In this document: positions 1 through 9,746 of the stretch, piece after piece
Numbering within the stretch: position 1 is the first letter of the stretch
Layout: the number at the start of each line of letters is the position of its first letter
Source of the DNA: Nocardioides sp.
GTDB taxonomy: Bacteria > Actinomycetota > Actinomycetes > Propionibacteriales > Nocardioidaceae
Direction of reading: 5' to 3'
DNA length: 18,770 nt
NCBI GenBank assembly: GCA_030452025.1
Contig: JAKDNC010000011.1
Span: 1 to 18,770, forward strand
Notes under the pieces: model-generated
Told to the model about the DNA's origin: nothing
Seen by the model: only the letters and a program-made list of their open reading frames with translations
Databases searched by the model: none
Translations under genes and position numbers: made by a program

Positions 1-1
1 G

Positions 2-712
2 CTGCCGAGCTTCGGGATCGTCGCCCCGACGTTCCACATGACCGATCCGCCCGGGCTCGATCTCCCGGGCTGCGACATCGACCTCAAGTTCGTCCTGCAC
101 GGGTCCCAGGAGATCGTCGTGCACCGTCCGATCCCGACCAGTGGGACGGCTACGCAGAAAACCCGGATCAGCGACGTCTGGGACAAGGGCAAGGCCGCTG
201 TCATCGTTCAGGAAGGCGTGGCCCACGACGAGTCCGGAGCCCCGTTGTGGACGGTCAGGTCCAGCATCTTCGTGCGCAACGAGGGCGGCTGGGGTGGCGA
301 ACGCGGCCCATCCACGAAGGTCGAGCTCCCGGATCGTCGTGCCGACGCGGAGACGACCTACGACGTGACTCCCCAGCAGGCAATGCTCTATCGCCTGTGT
401 GGTGACCGGAACCCGCTGCACGCTGATCCCGAATTCGCCAAGGACGCGGGATTCCCGGCACCGATCCTGCACGGGCTCTGCTCCTACGGGATCGTGATGC
501 GCGAGGTGGCCGACCTCGTCCTCGACTCGGACGCGACCCGAGTGGGCGGCTTCAGCGCTCGTTTCGCCGGGGTCGTCTTCCCCGGGGAGACCATCCGGAC
601 ACAGGTCTGGGACGAGGGCGACAGGGTCTTGGTCAGCGCCACGATCGCCTCCGACCACGAGGACCGCGACGGCTCCCCCGTGCTGGCCGACTGCGTGGTC
701 ACCAAGGCCTGA
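2..712 (+). CDS. MaoC-family (hydratase 2) dehydratase, 5'-truncated
   Basis: This is the 3' part of a hot-dog-fold enoyl-CoA hydratase/dehydratase gene. The frame is open back to the window edge, so the start lies outside and the ATG at 38 is internal. The C-terminal half carries the hydratase-2 signature: YRLCGDRNPLHADP followed by FPAPILHGLCSYG. In this family the Asp and His of the D-x-N-P-x-H stretch catalyse hydration of trans-2-enoyl-CoA. The visible N-terminal part looks like the degenerate first hot-dog domain of the two-domain form. The exact acyl-CoA substrate (fatty acid, steroid side chain or other) cannot be told from this sequence. It is the only plus-strand gene here and ends one base before the stop of the convergent GNAT gene, with no room for a terminator between them. 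Confidence 0.88.
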   Translation: MPSFGIVAPTFHMTDPPGLDLPGCDIDLKFVLHGSQEIVVHRPIPTSGTATQKTRISDVWDKGKAAVIVQEGVAHDESGAPLWTVRSSIFVRNEGGWGGERGPSTKVELPDRRADAETTYDVTPQQAMLYRLCGDRNPLHADPEFAKDAGFPAPILHGLCSYGIVMREVADLVLDSDATRVGGFSARFAGVVFPGETIRTQVWDEGDRVLVSATIASDHEDRDGSPVLADCVVTKA

Positions 713-1381
713 TCATCGGGTGGATGAGTTCCCTGGCGGCAACCCGATGCTCGCCCGGAACGCATCGAGACCCTCGACAGAGAGCGCATCCTCGCCGCGG
801 ACGAAGTCTGCGGGATCGAGGACGAGTTCCCGGTTGAGGGCCATCTCTCCCGACCCACGCGTCATCCGTCGCTCCCGCCCCTCGCGGTAGCCCACCTTCC
901 GGCTGACCGCGAGTGAGGCGGGGTTGTCGACGAACGCGGCCGAGGTGACCTCCTGCGCGCCAAGGTGGTCGAAGAGGAAGGCGCACATGACCTGCCGCAT
1001 CGCGGTGCCGATCCCCTGGCCCTGGAACCGGCGGCCGAGCCACGAGCCCGTCTCCCCGGTGCGGGTGATCCAGTAGTTCTCCGTGGTGATTCCCTGCACG
1101 CCGACCAGCTCGCCGTCGTGGAGCACCGCGAGGTTGAGCGCCCAGGACTCCGGGAGGAAGTCGGCGCGCGTGCGCCAGAAGTACTGCGCCGTGTTGCGGC
1201 TCAGGATGCCCGGGGGTGCGCTCGACCACGGGGCGTAGAACGGCCTCTCGTCCTCGCCGTGGATGCCGTTCTCGGCCAGCTGGCACAACGGCGGGATCAG
1301 GTCGTCGGTGATGCCGAGCAGCTGCACGGGCCCGGCAGTGACCCGCAGCCCCAGGGCGGGCAGTAGCTCCGCAACCGTCAT
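713..1381 (-). CDS. GNAT family N-acetyltransferase (RimJ/RimL-like)
   Basis: The 222-residue protein is a GNAT acyltransferase that would move an acetyl group from acetyl-CoA to an amine. The acetyl-CoA pyrophosphate-binding motif A is clear at about residues 117-128 (RRFQGQGIGTAM). The preceding strand has LHDGELVGVQGI, and NPASLAVSRKVGYREGRER is the usual motif B helix and turn of RimJ/RimL-type enzymes. The acceptor is unknown. The ATG at 1381 overlaps the TGA (1378-1380) of the upstream reading frame as ATGA. That TGA belongs to the tail beyond the amber codon of the serine hydrolase, so translational coupling may be disturbed. It is the last gene of the gcvP transcription unit and meets the MaoC gene tail to tail. 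Confidence 0.9.
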   Translation of the reverse strand: MTVAELLPALGLRVTAGPVQLLGITDDLIPPLCQLAENGIHGEDERPFYAPWSSAPPGILSRNTAQYFWRTRADFLPESWALNLAVLHDGELVGVQGITTENYWITRTGETGSWLGRRFQGQGIGTAMRQVMCAFLFDHLGAQEVTSAAFVDNPASLAVSRKVGYREGRERRMTRGSGEMALNRELVLDPADFVRGEDALSVEGLDAFRASIGLPPGNSSTR

Positions 1382-1542
1382 TGCCTGGGATGCCCACCGG
1401 GGATCGGTGCCGACGCCTCGTAGGGAGCCCGCGTGAAGATGAACGTGGCCAGGTTGAGGTGGTTCACCGAGCCGTCCTCGTTGCGGACCACACGGAGAGT
1501 CTCGCCGTTCTGGTAGCCCGCGGTGCTCACCAGGCGATCGCC
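1378..1542 (-). pseudogene. Severed C-terminal tail of the serine hydrolase, in the same frame after an amber codon
   Basis: Directly after the TAG at 1543-1545 the same frame runs open for 54 codons to TGA 1378-1380. It begins GDRLVSTAGYQNGETLRVV, passes through LATFIFTRAPYE and ends PIPGGHPRQ. This looks like the C-terminal beta-rich extension often found after the catalytic domain in this family (from memory). The TGA forms an ATGA overlap with the GNAT start, mirroring the gcvP/hydrolase junction. That is good evidence that the ancestral hydrolase gene ended here. TAG is one base from GAG, CAG, AAG, TGG, TCG, TTG and TAC/TAT. Alternatives are a sequencing error or stop-codon read-through. 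Confidence 0.75.
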
Positions 1543-2720
1543 CTAGACTCGGTAGCGGTAGCCCACCACGCCGTTGCGGCGAACCACGAGTTGGTCAGCC
1601 TCCCAGGCGAAGACCATTGGTGTCGGACCCCAGTGCCACACCCCCAGCACCTCACGCGCCATGTCAGGGACGGAGGCCGAGGGCCGCCAGGCCTCGGGGA
1701 TCGTGGGTTCGGACGCCTCGAGCTCCTCGAGCAGTGTGGTCGCGATTCCGGACGCGGGCAGTCCGGTCATGGCGTTGGCGAACGCGACAATGCCGGTGCG
1801 GCGCAACCGGTCGATGAAACAGGAGGCCACGAAGCCGGGCATCGACCCGGTGTGGCCGACCAGGACACCCGATCCGGCGCGGTGCATCTGGAAGCCGAGT
1901 CCCTGCGCGGACTCCAACGCCGACGGCAACGCCGCCGACTGCGGGATGTAGGCCTCCTCGAGGCGCTCCTTGGGCAGGATCTCCGGGTGCCCGTCGAGCA
2001 GGAACGCGCAGTACTTCGCGAGGTCACCCACCGTGCTCCACAGCTGGCCGGCCGGCGCCATCGCCCCGGTGTCCGGGTGCGGCTCGGCGATCAACTCGCC
2101 GCTGTAGGGGTGGATGCTGGTGCCCTCGGCGTGCGCGCCGTCGAACTGGTACGACGTCCGGCGCATCCCCAGCGGGTCGAGGATCCGGGTCTGCACGCAC
2201 TCCCACCAGGTTGCATCACGGAGCCGTGCGACGACCTCGCCGAGCAAGGCGAACGCGAGGTTTGAGTAGTGGAACTGCTGCCCCCGCGGCAGTACACCGG
2301 TCGAGTCTGCATTGGCCGTCGAGAGCTCGTCGAAGGTGAGGCCGGGCGAGCGCTCCCACCAGGATCCGTTCGGCTCGGCCTGCATGCCCGAGTTGTGGGC
2401 GAGCAGGGACCGAATCGTCCGGTCCGCGTAGCCGACGTCTTCGAGCACGGTGGAGGCAGGGTCGTTGAGGCCCAGCGATCCTTCCTGGACCAGCTGGAGG
2501 ATCAGCACTGCGGTGAACGTCTTGGTGATCGAACCGATCTTGTACTGCGTGTCCTCGGGATCACCGGGCACGTCGCCGTGTCCGCCGGACCACACCAGCG
2601 ACCCGTCGCGTACGACGCCGGCCACGATGGAGGGCATCCGCCCCGCGACCTGGGCCTGCGCGATCTTCGCCTGCAGGCGTCGAGCGGTGACAGGCGCAAC
2701 GGGGTCACTCGTCTGGCGGC

Positions 2721-2724
<4 letters not shown>
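1543..2724 (-). CDS. Serine hydrolase, class C beta-lactamase/penicillin-binding family, C-terminally shortened
   Basis: A 393-residue serine hydrolase of the beta-lactamase class C / esterase / D-aminopeptidase family. All three catalytic motifs are present: S65-x-x-K68 (GSITKTF), Y153-S-N155 (HYSNLAFALLG) and H291-T-G293 (GHTGSMPGF). No signal peptide or membrane segment is seen, so it is probably cytoplasmic; the natural substrate is unknown. The ATG at 2724 is chosen because it overlaps the gcvP stop as ATGA and has GGAGG about 9 bases upstream. A GTG at 2748 is possible but lies inside gcvP without a better site. The frame stops at TAG 1543-1545, yet the next 54 codons in the same frame continue coding-like sequence, so the protein is probably shortened by a nonsense mutation. 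The catalytic domain is complete, so the short form might still work. Confidence 0.85.
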
Positions 2725-5582
<2,858 letters not shown>

Positions 5583-5585
<3 letters not shown>

Positions 5586-5643
5586 AGAGGGGACTCCTGA
5601 AATGGCTGAGGCAACGTTGTCGGCGTTCGCCTCCCCCTCTGTC
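5583..5643 (-). promoter_or_regulatory. Possible start-codon-sequestering expression platform of the glycine riboswitch
   Basis: On the minus strand ACAGAGGGG (5642-5634) is exactly complementary to CCCCTCTGT (5592-5584). The second arm covers the spacer between the Shine-Dalgarno GGAG and the first two bases of the gcvP GTG. A nested pair, GAGGC (5633-5629) with GCCTC (5611-5607), would stack beneath it. This could hide the start codon when glycine is absent. The pairing is seen; the switching role is inferred. Confidence 0.5.
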
Positions 5644-5655
5644 GTCACCCGCACG

Positions 5656-5777
5656 CGGATCTCTCCAGAGTTGCCTGCTCCGCACGGTCCTGGCGCCTGA
5701 GAGGTTCCGGGGAGGGGTTGCCCCTTCGGCGCTCCGTTCCCGGTCGGTGACCGGGCGAAGACTCTCCCGTGCGGGAT
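5656..5777 (-). ncRNA. Glycine riboswitch (gcvT motif), one full aptamer plus a short second element
   Basis: Read on the minus strand, the leader of gcvP has the conserved glycine-aptamer order. P1 is an exact 8-bp stem, CCGCACGG (5774-5767) with CCGTGCGG (5687-5680). Next comes GGGAGAG, then GCGCCGAAGGGGCAACCCC, then CCGGAACCTCTCAGGCGCC, AGGACCGTGCGG. It is followed by GCAGGCAACTCTGGAGAGA, the short 'ghost' second element typical of singlet glycine riboswitches. In this class glycine binding usually turns expression on. The element ends about 70 nt before the gcvP GTG. The boundaries are approximate. Confidence 0.93.
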
Positions 5778-5790
5778 AGTCAGCGCCAGC

Positions 5791-5799
5791 AATCTACCA
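5791..5799 (-). promoter_or_regulatory. Candidate extended -10 promoter for the gcvP operon
   Basis: Minus-strand TGG-TAGATT (5799-5791) fits an extended -10 (TGnTAnnnT). Transcription would begin near 5784, just upstream of the riboswitch P1 stem at 5774. No convincing -35 box is seen at 16-18 bp, which is common for extended -10 promoters. Confidence 0.5.
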
Positions 5800-5844
5800 C
5801 TGACACCATGTGCGCGGTGTTTGGCCGAGTGTCGGGTGAGTCGA

Positions 5845-6465
<621 letters not shown>

Positions 6466-6571
6466 GTCGACCCTCCGGTCAGTTACTCCGATGAACGCAA
6501 CTCCTGGGGGAAGGACGTCGCGATCGCCGGAATCGGTGACCACAACGGTGGAGTTACAACAGAGACACTTC

Positions 6572-6600
6572 AAACTAAGCCCCCACGGTGGGGTGGTCAA
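6572..6600 (-). promoter_or_regulatory. Candidate promoter of the resR-like gene with a dyad in the -35/-10 spacer
   Basis: On the minus strand TTGACC (6600-6595) is followed after 17 bp by TAGTTT (6577-6572). The spacer holds CCCCAC-n-GTGGGG (6581-6593), centred at 6587, one base from the middle of the spacer. MerR-family proteins bind dyads in this position. The leader from here to the GTG would be about 100 nt. Confidence 0.5.
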
Positions 6601-6620
6601 CCAGCGAAGCCGCGTGTCGC

Positions 6621-6651
6621 AACCCTCAACCTCACCTTGAAGGTGAGGGTT
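6621..6651. promoter_or_regulatory. Nested inverted repeats after the BFN-domain gene (operator or terminator)
   Basis: The plus strand reads CCTCACCTT-G-AAGGTGAGG at 6630-6648, a perfect 9-bp-arm dyad. It is nested in a second pair, AACCCTCA (6621-6628) and TGAGGGTT (6644-6651). As RNA the inner repeat gives a 7-bp stem with a TTCAA loop starting about 10 nt after the BFN-domain stop, with no U tract. It may be a weak terminator, or an operator for a MerR protein. The CCTCAC...GTGAGG arms resemble the TipAL operator as I remember it. Confidence 0.45.
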
Positions 6652-6658
6652 CAGGCGG

Positions 6659-7126
6659 TCAGGTGCTCTCGAAATCCTCGGGGGTCACGTGGTCGAGGAA
6701 CTCACGGAACTTCTCGACCTCATCCTCCTGCTCCTCCGGCACGGCCAACCCGGCTTCCTCCAGCACCGACTCCGCCGCCACTATCTTGGTCCCCGTCCGC
6801 AGCGCCAGCGCGATCGAGTCCGAGGGCCGGGCGCTCACCTCCAGGCCGTCCTCGAAGACCAACAGTGCGTAGAAGACACCGTCACGCATGTCGGTGATCC
6901 GCACCTCGGCCAGCGAGTTCCCGGTTTCGTCGAGGATGTTCTTGAGAAGGTCGTGGGTCAGCGGACGCGGAGGCACGACGCCCTGCTGGGCGAACGCGAT
7001 CGCCGTGGCCTCGACCGCGCCGATCCAGATCGGGAGATAACGCTCTCCCGTCACCTCCCGGAGCAGGACGATCGGCTGGTTCGACGGCATCTCGACCCTG
7101 ACTCCGATGACATCCACTTCACGCAT
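6659..7126 (-). CDS. Bifunctional nuclease (BFN/DUF151) domain protein
   Basis: A 155-residue protein of the BFN/DUF151 family, counterpart of M. tuberculosis Rv1829 by order and sequence. Features are MREVDVIGVRVEMPSNQPIV at the N-terminus, then YLPIWIGAVEATAIAFA and the conserved RPSDSIALALRTG, followed by an acidic tail (PEEQEDEVEKF). Plant members were reported to have RNase/DNase activity; the function of bacterial members is not settled, so 'nuclease' is a family name only. It lies between two MerR regulator genes. The ATG at 7126 gives the full family N-terminus. TAGGGT ends 6 bases before the ATG, so the mRNA may be leaderless; the only Shine-Dalgarno candidate is a weak GGA. Confidence 0.92.
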   Translation of the reverse strand: MREVDVIGVRVEMPSNQPIVLLREVTGERYLPIWIGAVEATAIAFAQQGVVPPRPLTHDLLKNILDETGNSLAEVRITDMRDGVFYALLVFEDGLEVSARPSDSIALALRTGTKIVAAESVLEEAGLAVPEEQEDEVEKFREFLDHVTPEDFEST

Positions 7127-7132
7127 GGATCC

Positions 7133-7138
7133 ACCCTA
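7133..7138 (-). promoter_or_regulatory. Candidate -10 box for a leaderless BFN-domain mRNA
   Basis: Minus-strand TAGGGT (7138-7133) matches TAnnnT and is 6 nt from the ATG at 7126, the spacing expected if transcription begins at the A of ATG. Leaderless genes are common in actinobacteria. No clear -35 is seen. Confidence 0.38.
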
Positions 7139-7161
7139 CTCCGCGGGTCCGGGGCGGCAAT

Positions 7162-7188
7162 GGCCCCTCGACCGAAGGGGCTTCGGCC
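7162..7188 (-). terminator. Hairpin after ftsR, terminator-like without a U tract
   Basis: Seven bases past the ftsR stop the minus strand reads CCGAAG-CCC-CTTCGG (7186-7172), a perfect 6-bp stem. An overlapping alternative stem pairs GCCCCT with AGGGGC (7181-7163). There is no T run after it. It could end or attenuate the garA-ftsR transcript before the BFN-domain gene. Confidence 0.45.
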
Positions 7189-7192
7189 TTCC

Positions 7193-7918
7193 TCAGGAAC
7201 GCAAGCCAGCCTTGACCAGCGTGGCGTGGAGCTTGACCGAGAGCGCCGCGATCTCGCCCACAGCTTGGTCCGCTCTCCCCCGCGCACCGGCGTTGTGACC
7301 GTTGCGCATGGGTGCAACCACCTGCTCGACCAGTCCGACCTCACGGTCCGCAGCGGTCTTGAACGCCCGCAGGTGCCGGGGTTCGAAGCCGAAACCGGCC
7401 AACTCACAGGCGGTTTTGGCAATGACCAGGTCGTCGGCATCGAAGTGGCCGCTGCGGCTCGCACGGACCAGCCCGTACGCCTCGAGCTCTCCCAGCAGAT
7501 CCTCGTCGATCTCGGCGACCTTGAGCAGCTCCTTGCGGGAGATCCGCAGATCGGAGCGCTGGGTGAACGACTCCGCTGACGGCACACCGTCGGTGGCCAG
7601 CACCACACTCGGAACGGTGGGGACGACACCCTCGATGGCGGGCGGCTCGAGACCTCGGTCCAGCGCGTCGAGATGCTCCCCGATCACCTTGAGCGGCAAG
7701 TAGTGGTCGCGCTGCATCCGCAGGATGTAACGCAGTCGCTCCACGTCGTGGGAGGTGTACTTGCGATAACCCGCCGACGTGCGCTCGGGATCGATCAGCC
7801 CCTGGTCCTCGAGGAACCGGAGCTTGGAGATGCGGACGCCGGGAAAGTCGGTGGTGAGCTTCGCCAGGACCTCCCCGATGTTCATCCGCGCCCGAGATGA
7901 CGCTGCGGACGATGCCAT
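7193..7918 (-). CDS. ftsR: MerR-family regulator FtsR (Rv1828-like)
   Basis: A 241-residue MerR-type regulator. The winged helix-turn-helix spans roughly residues 12-75: MNIGEVLAKLTTDFPGVRIS, then KLRFLEDQGLIDPERTSAGY and RKYTSHDVERLRYILRMQ. DHYLPLKVIGEHLDALDRG follows, typical of Rv1828/FtsR. The C-terminal domain (SFTQRSDLRISRKELLKVAE onward) resembles a second regulatory winged-helix-like fold. In Corynebacterium FtsR controls ftsZ and cell morphology; the role here is inferred from that family and from synteny. The start at ATG 7918 lies 5 bases after the garA stop and lacks a strong ribosome-binding site, so coupled translation is likely. An internal ATG at 7885 has no better site. Confidence 0.92.
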   Translation of the reverse strand: MASSAASSRARMNIGEVLAKLTTDFPGVRISKLRFLEDQGLIDPERTSAGYRKYTSHDVERLRYILRMQRDHYLPLKVIGEHLDALDRGLEPPAIEGVVPTVPSVVLATDGVPSAESFTQRSDLRISRKELLKVAEIDEDLLGELEAYGLVRASRSGHFDADDLVIAKTACELAGFGFEPRHLRAFKTAADREVGLVEQVVAPMRNGHNAGARGRADQAVGEIAALSVKLHATLVKAGLRS

Positions 7919-7923
7919 CGGGC

Positions 7924-8466
7924 TCAGCCGTTCGCCGGGTGGCTTGCAAAGAACACGAGGCGATACTTGCCGATCTGGACCTCGTCGCCGTCGTTGAGGA
8001 TCACGTCGTCGATACGATCCCGATTGACGTAGGTGCCATTGAGGCTCCCGGAGTCGGAGACGTTGAACGTGGCGCCGTTGCGACGGAACTCGGCATGCCG
8101 ACGCGACACCGTGACGTCGTCGAGGAAGATCTCGCTCTCCGGGTGTCGACCCGCGCTGGTCAGGTCGGCATCGAGCAGGAATCGGGCGCCCGCGCTGGGA
8201 CCTCGCTGCACGACGAGGAGTGCATGTCCGCTGGGCAGCGCATCGACCGCTTCGGAGTCGGCCGGGTTGAGCCTCCGGTCGTCAGGCTCGGGGGTCGTCT
8301 CCGGAGCCCCGAACGTGATCGTGGCCGTCGACTCGGCCGGCGACTCCTCGGCTCCGACCGCCGCCGGCTCGGCGCCCGAGTCGGCAGGGACAAGTCGATG
8401 TCCACACTGGGCACAGAACCGAGCATCCTCAGGATTCTGCCTGCCACAGCTGGTGCAGAACGGCAT
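7924..8466 (-). CDS. garA: FHA-domain protein GarA/OdhI-like, with N-terminal zinc ribbon
   Basis: A 180-residue protein with a C-terminal FHA domain at about residues 80-168. It has G106-R107, S121-R-R-H124 and SLNGTYVN (141-148), the phosphothreonine-binding signature. In mycobacteria and corynebacteria GarA/OdhI binds and inhibits 2-oxoglutarate dehydrogenase and other 2-oxoglutarate enzymes, and is released when PknG/PknB phosphorylate a threonine in a short ETT motif. Here E56-T57-T58 lies in APETTPEPDD, a plausible equivalent. The N-terminus carries a zinc ribbon, C4-x2-C7 and C18-x2-C21, which mycobacterial GarA lacks as far as I recall. The start ATG 8466 has GGAGG about 9 bases upstream; an upstream ATG at 8496 lacks support. 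It lies between gcvH and ftsR, as in M. tuberculosis. Confidence 0.93.
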   Translation of the reverse strand: MPFCTSCGRQNPEDARFCAQCGHRLVPADSGAEPAAVGAEESPAESTATITFGAPETTPEPDDRRLNPADSEAVDALPSGHALLVVQRGPSAGARFLLDADLTSAGRHPESEIFLDDVTVSRRHAEFRRNGATFNVSDSGSLNGTYVNRDRIDDVILNDGDEVQIGKYRLVFFASHPANG

Positions 8467-8494
8467 TTGTGCGACCCTCCGGTAAAGCGACAAC

Positions 8495-8533
8495 AACCCT
8501 CAACGACTGGTCGAGGTTGACGGTGCCAACCTA
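8495..8533 (-). promoter_or_regulatory. garA upstream region: candidate -10 and an imperfect inverted repeat
   Basis: TAGGTT (8533-8528, minus strand) is a possible -10, placing the start of transcription near 8521. Between it and garA the plus strand has CAACCCTCAAC (8494-8504) facing GAGGTTGA (8513-8520), an inverted repeat with one bulged base. The 10-mer AACCCTCAAC also occurs at 6621-6630 upstream of the second MerR gene, suggesting a shared regulator site. Confidence 0.38.
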
Positions 8534-8920
8534 TCAGTCGTCGAGTGAGGCCTGATACGAATCGGCGTTCATCAACGACTCGACCACAGCCGGGTCGGCC
8601 GGTGTCACCTCGAAGAGCCACCCCTCGCCGTACGGATCGGAGTTGACCAGCTCGGGGGTGGCCTCCAGCGCGGAGTTGGCAGCGACGACCTCACCAGTCA
8701 CCGGCGCGTAGATGTCACTGACCGACTTGGTGGACTCCAGCTCGCCGACAGTCGTGCCGGAAGTGAGGGCCTCGCCCACCTCGGGCAGCGAGACGTAGAC
8801 GATGTCGCCCAGCGCGTCCTGGGCGAAGTGGGTGATGCCGATCCGCAACGACCCCTCGCTCTCGCCGGGGGTGCGCACCCACTCGTGCTCGCTGGTGTAC
8901 TTCAGGTCTTCGGGGTACAC
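8534..8920 (-). CDS. gcvH: Glycine cleavage system H protein
   Basis: A 128-residue lipoyl carrier of the glycine cleavage system. It shuttles the aminomethyl group from GcvP to GcvT and the electrons to lipoamide dehydrogenase. The lipoylated lysine is K65 in ELESTKSVSDIYAPVTGEVV. The N-terminus KYTSEHEWVR and the GDIVYVSLPEVGE stretch are family-typical, and the length is normal. The start is GTG 8920, giving YPEDLKYTSEHEW, with a GAGGGAG site about 9 bases upstream. It is separated from gcvP by four regulatory genes, the arrangement seen in mycobacteria (Rv1826 versus gcvB), so P and H are not in one riboswitch-controlled transcript here. Confidence 0.97.
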   Translation of the reverse strand: MYPEDLKYTSEHEWVRTPGESEGSLRIGITHFAQDALGDIVYVSLPEVGEALTSGTTVGELESTKSVSDIYAPVTGEVVAANSALEATPELVNSDPYGEGWLFEVTPADPAVVESLMNADSYQASLDD

Positions 8921-8934
8921 GGGTGACTCTCCCT

Positions 8935-8959
8935 CTGTTTCGGGCCCACCTGTTTCGGG
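8935..8959. repeat. 10-bp direct repeat in the gcvH leader
   Basis: CTGTTTCGGG occurs at 8935-8944 and again at 8950-8959, a 15-bp period, inside the 58-bp gap before gcvH. It overlaps the region just upstream of the gcvH Shine-Dalgarno. It may be a protein-binding site or a small duplication. Confidence 0.5.
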
Positions 8960-8978
8960 TCGGCTTGTGGACGGCAGG

Positions 8979-9746
8979 CTACTGCTCCGGGCGGGGCTCC
9001 GCGAAGTCTCCCGGCCGTTCTTTCACGACCGATTCGATGAGGACCTCGTCCGGCTCCTCGAACTGCACCGATCCGCCTTCCTCTCCCACGCGTTCGGTGG
9101 GGCCGGAGGGGAAGTCCAACGAGCCGGCCAGCGTCGTCGGCTCACCGATCACGTCGATGACATACGGAGCCTCGATCAGCTCCCCGTCGAACTCGATGCC
9201 GAGAGTGGTCTGCTCGATGGAGGTCTGGGCGATCACACGGACACGGTCATTGACCTCGATCGCCTCGGCGCCGGCGGCCCGGAGCTCCTGGAGTGCGTCG
9301 AGGAGGGTGCTGTACTTCACCGTGCCGGCCTCGTCGGTGATGGTGATGCGCACCCCCGGCCCGGTGGCGGGCAGGGTGCCGGCCAGGATCCCGTAGACCG
9401 CCGCGTCCTCGCGGGCCTTGTCGAGCGCGGCCTGTCGACGTGAGGAGCTCGAACGCAAGTCGTCGCGGGTCTCGCTGAGGCGGGCGATCTCGCTGCGGGC
9501 CCGCTCGGTCGAGGCGGAGAGACCGTCGAAGACCCGGATCAGGTCCGCCTGGCGAAGCCCCGTGTAGTCGTCATCGCGCTCGTTGCTCTGCACCTGGGTC
9601 ATCGCCGCGAAACCCACGAAGGCGAGCAGGACTGCCACGATCGCCTGACCCCGGGACGGGCGGCTCATGAAGGCCCGCTGAAGGCGCTCCCGGCCGGTTG
9701 ACGGGGCATTCGACGCTGGCTTGGCCGGCTCTGTGTCCTCAGGCAT
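8979..9746 (-). CDS. DUF881 family membrane-anchored protein (second copy)
   Basis: A 255-residue DUF881 protein, equivalent by order to M. tuberculosis Rv1825. It has a cytoplasmic N-terminal tail of about 33 residues and one membrane segment (QAIVAVLLAFVGFAAMTQV, residues 34-52). A charged, probably coiled-coil stretch follows at about 65-115, then the DUF881 globular domain beginning at about 125 (GTLPATGPGVRITITDEAG), facing outside. Function is unknown; the family often accompanies cell-envelope and division genes. The start ATG 9746 overlaps the stop of the small-basic-protein gene by 8 bases. A longer frame to 9848 lies inside that gene and is rejected. The Shine-Dalgarno is weak, so translation is probably coupled. 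Confidence 0.88.
   Translation of the reverse strand: MPEDTEPAKPASNAPSTGRERLQRAFMSRPSRGQAIVAVLLAFVGFAAMTQVQSNERDDDYTGLRQADLIRVFDGLSASTERARSEIARLSETRDDLRSSSSRRQAALDKAREDAAVYGILAGTLPATGPGVRITITDEAGTVKYSTLLDALQELRAAGAEAIEVNDRVRVIAQTSIEQTTLGIEFDGELIEAPYVIDVIGEPTTLAGSLDFPSGPTERVGEEGGSVQFEEPDEVLIESVVKERPGDFAEPRPEQ

Noticed and set aside
1543..1545. Pyrrolysine or other recoding at the hydrolase TAG
   Set aside because: No pyrrolysine genes or recoding structure are seen, and other genes here use TAG only sparsely but as normal stops (for example the DUF881 gene at 8979). A nonsense mutation or base error is simpler.
6466..6600. Start of the ResR-like gene at 6600
   Set aside because: It would place coding sequence over the candidate promoter; GTG 6465 has a strong GGAGG site and matches the family N-terminus better.
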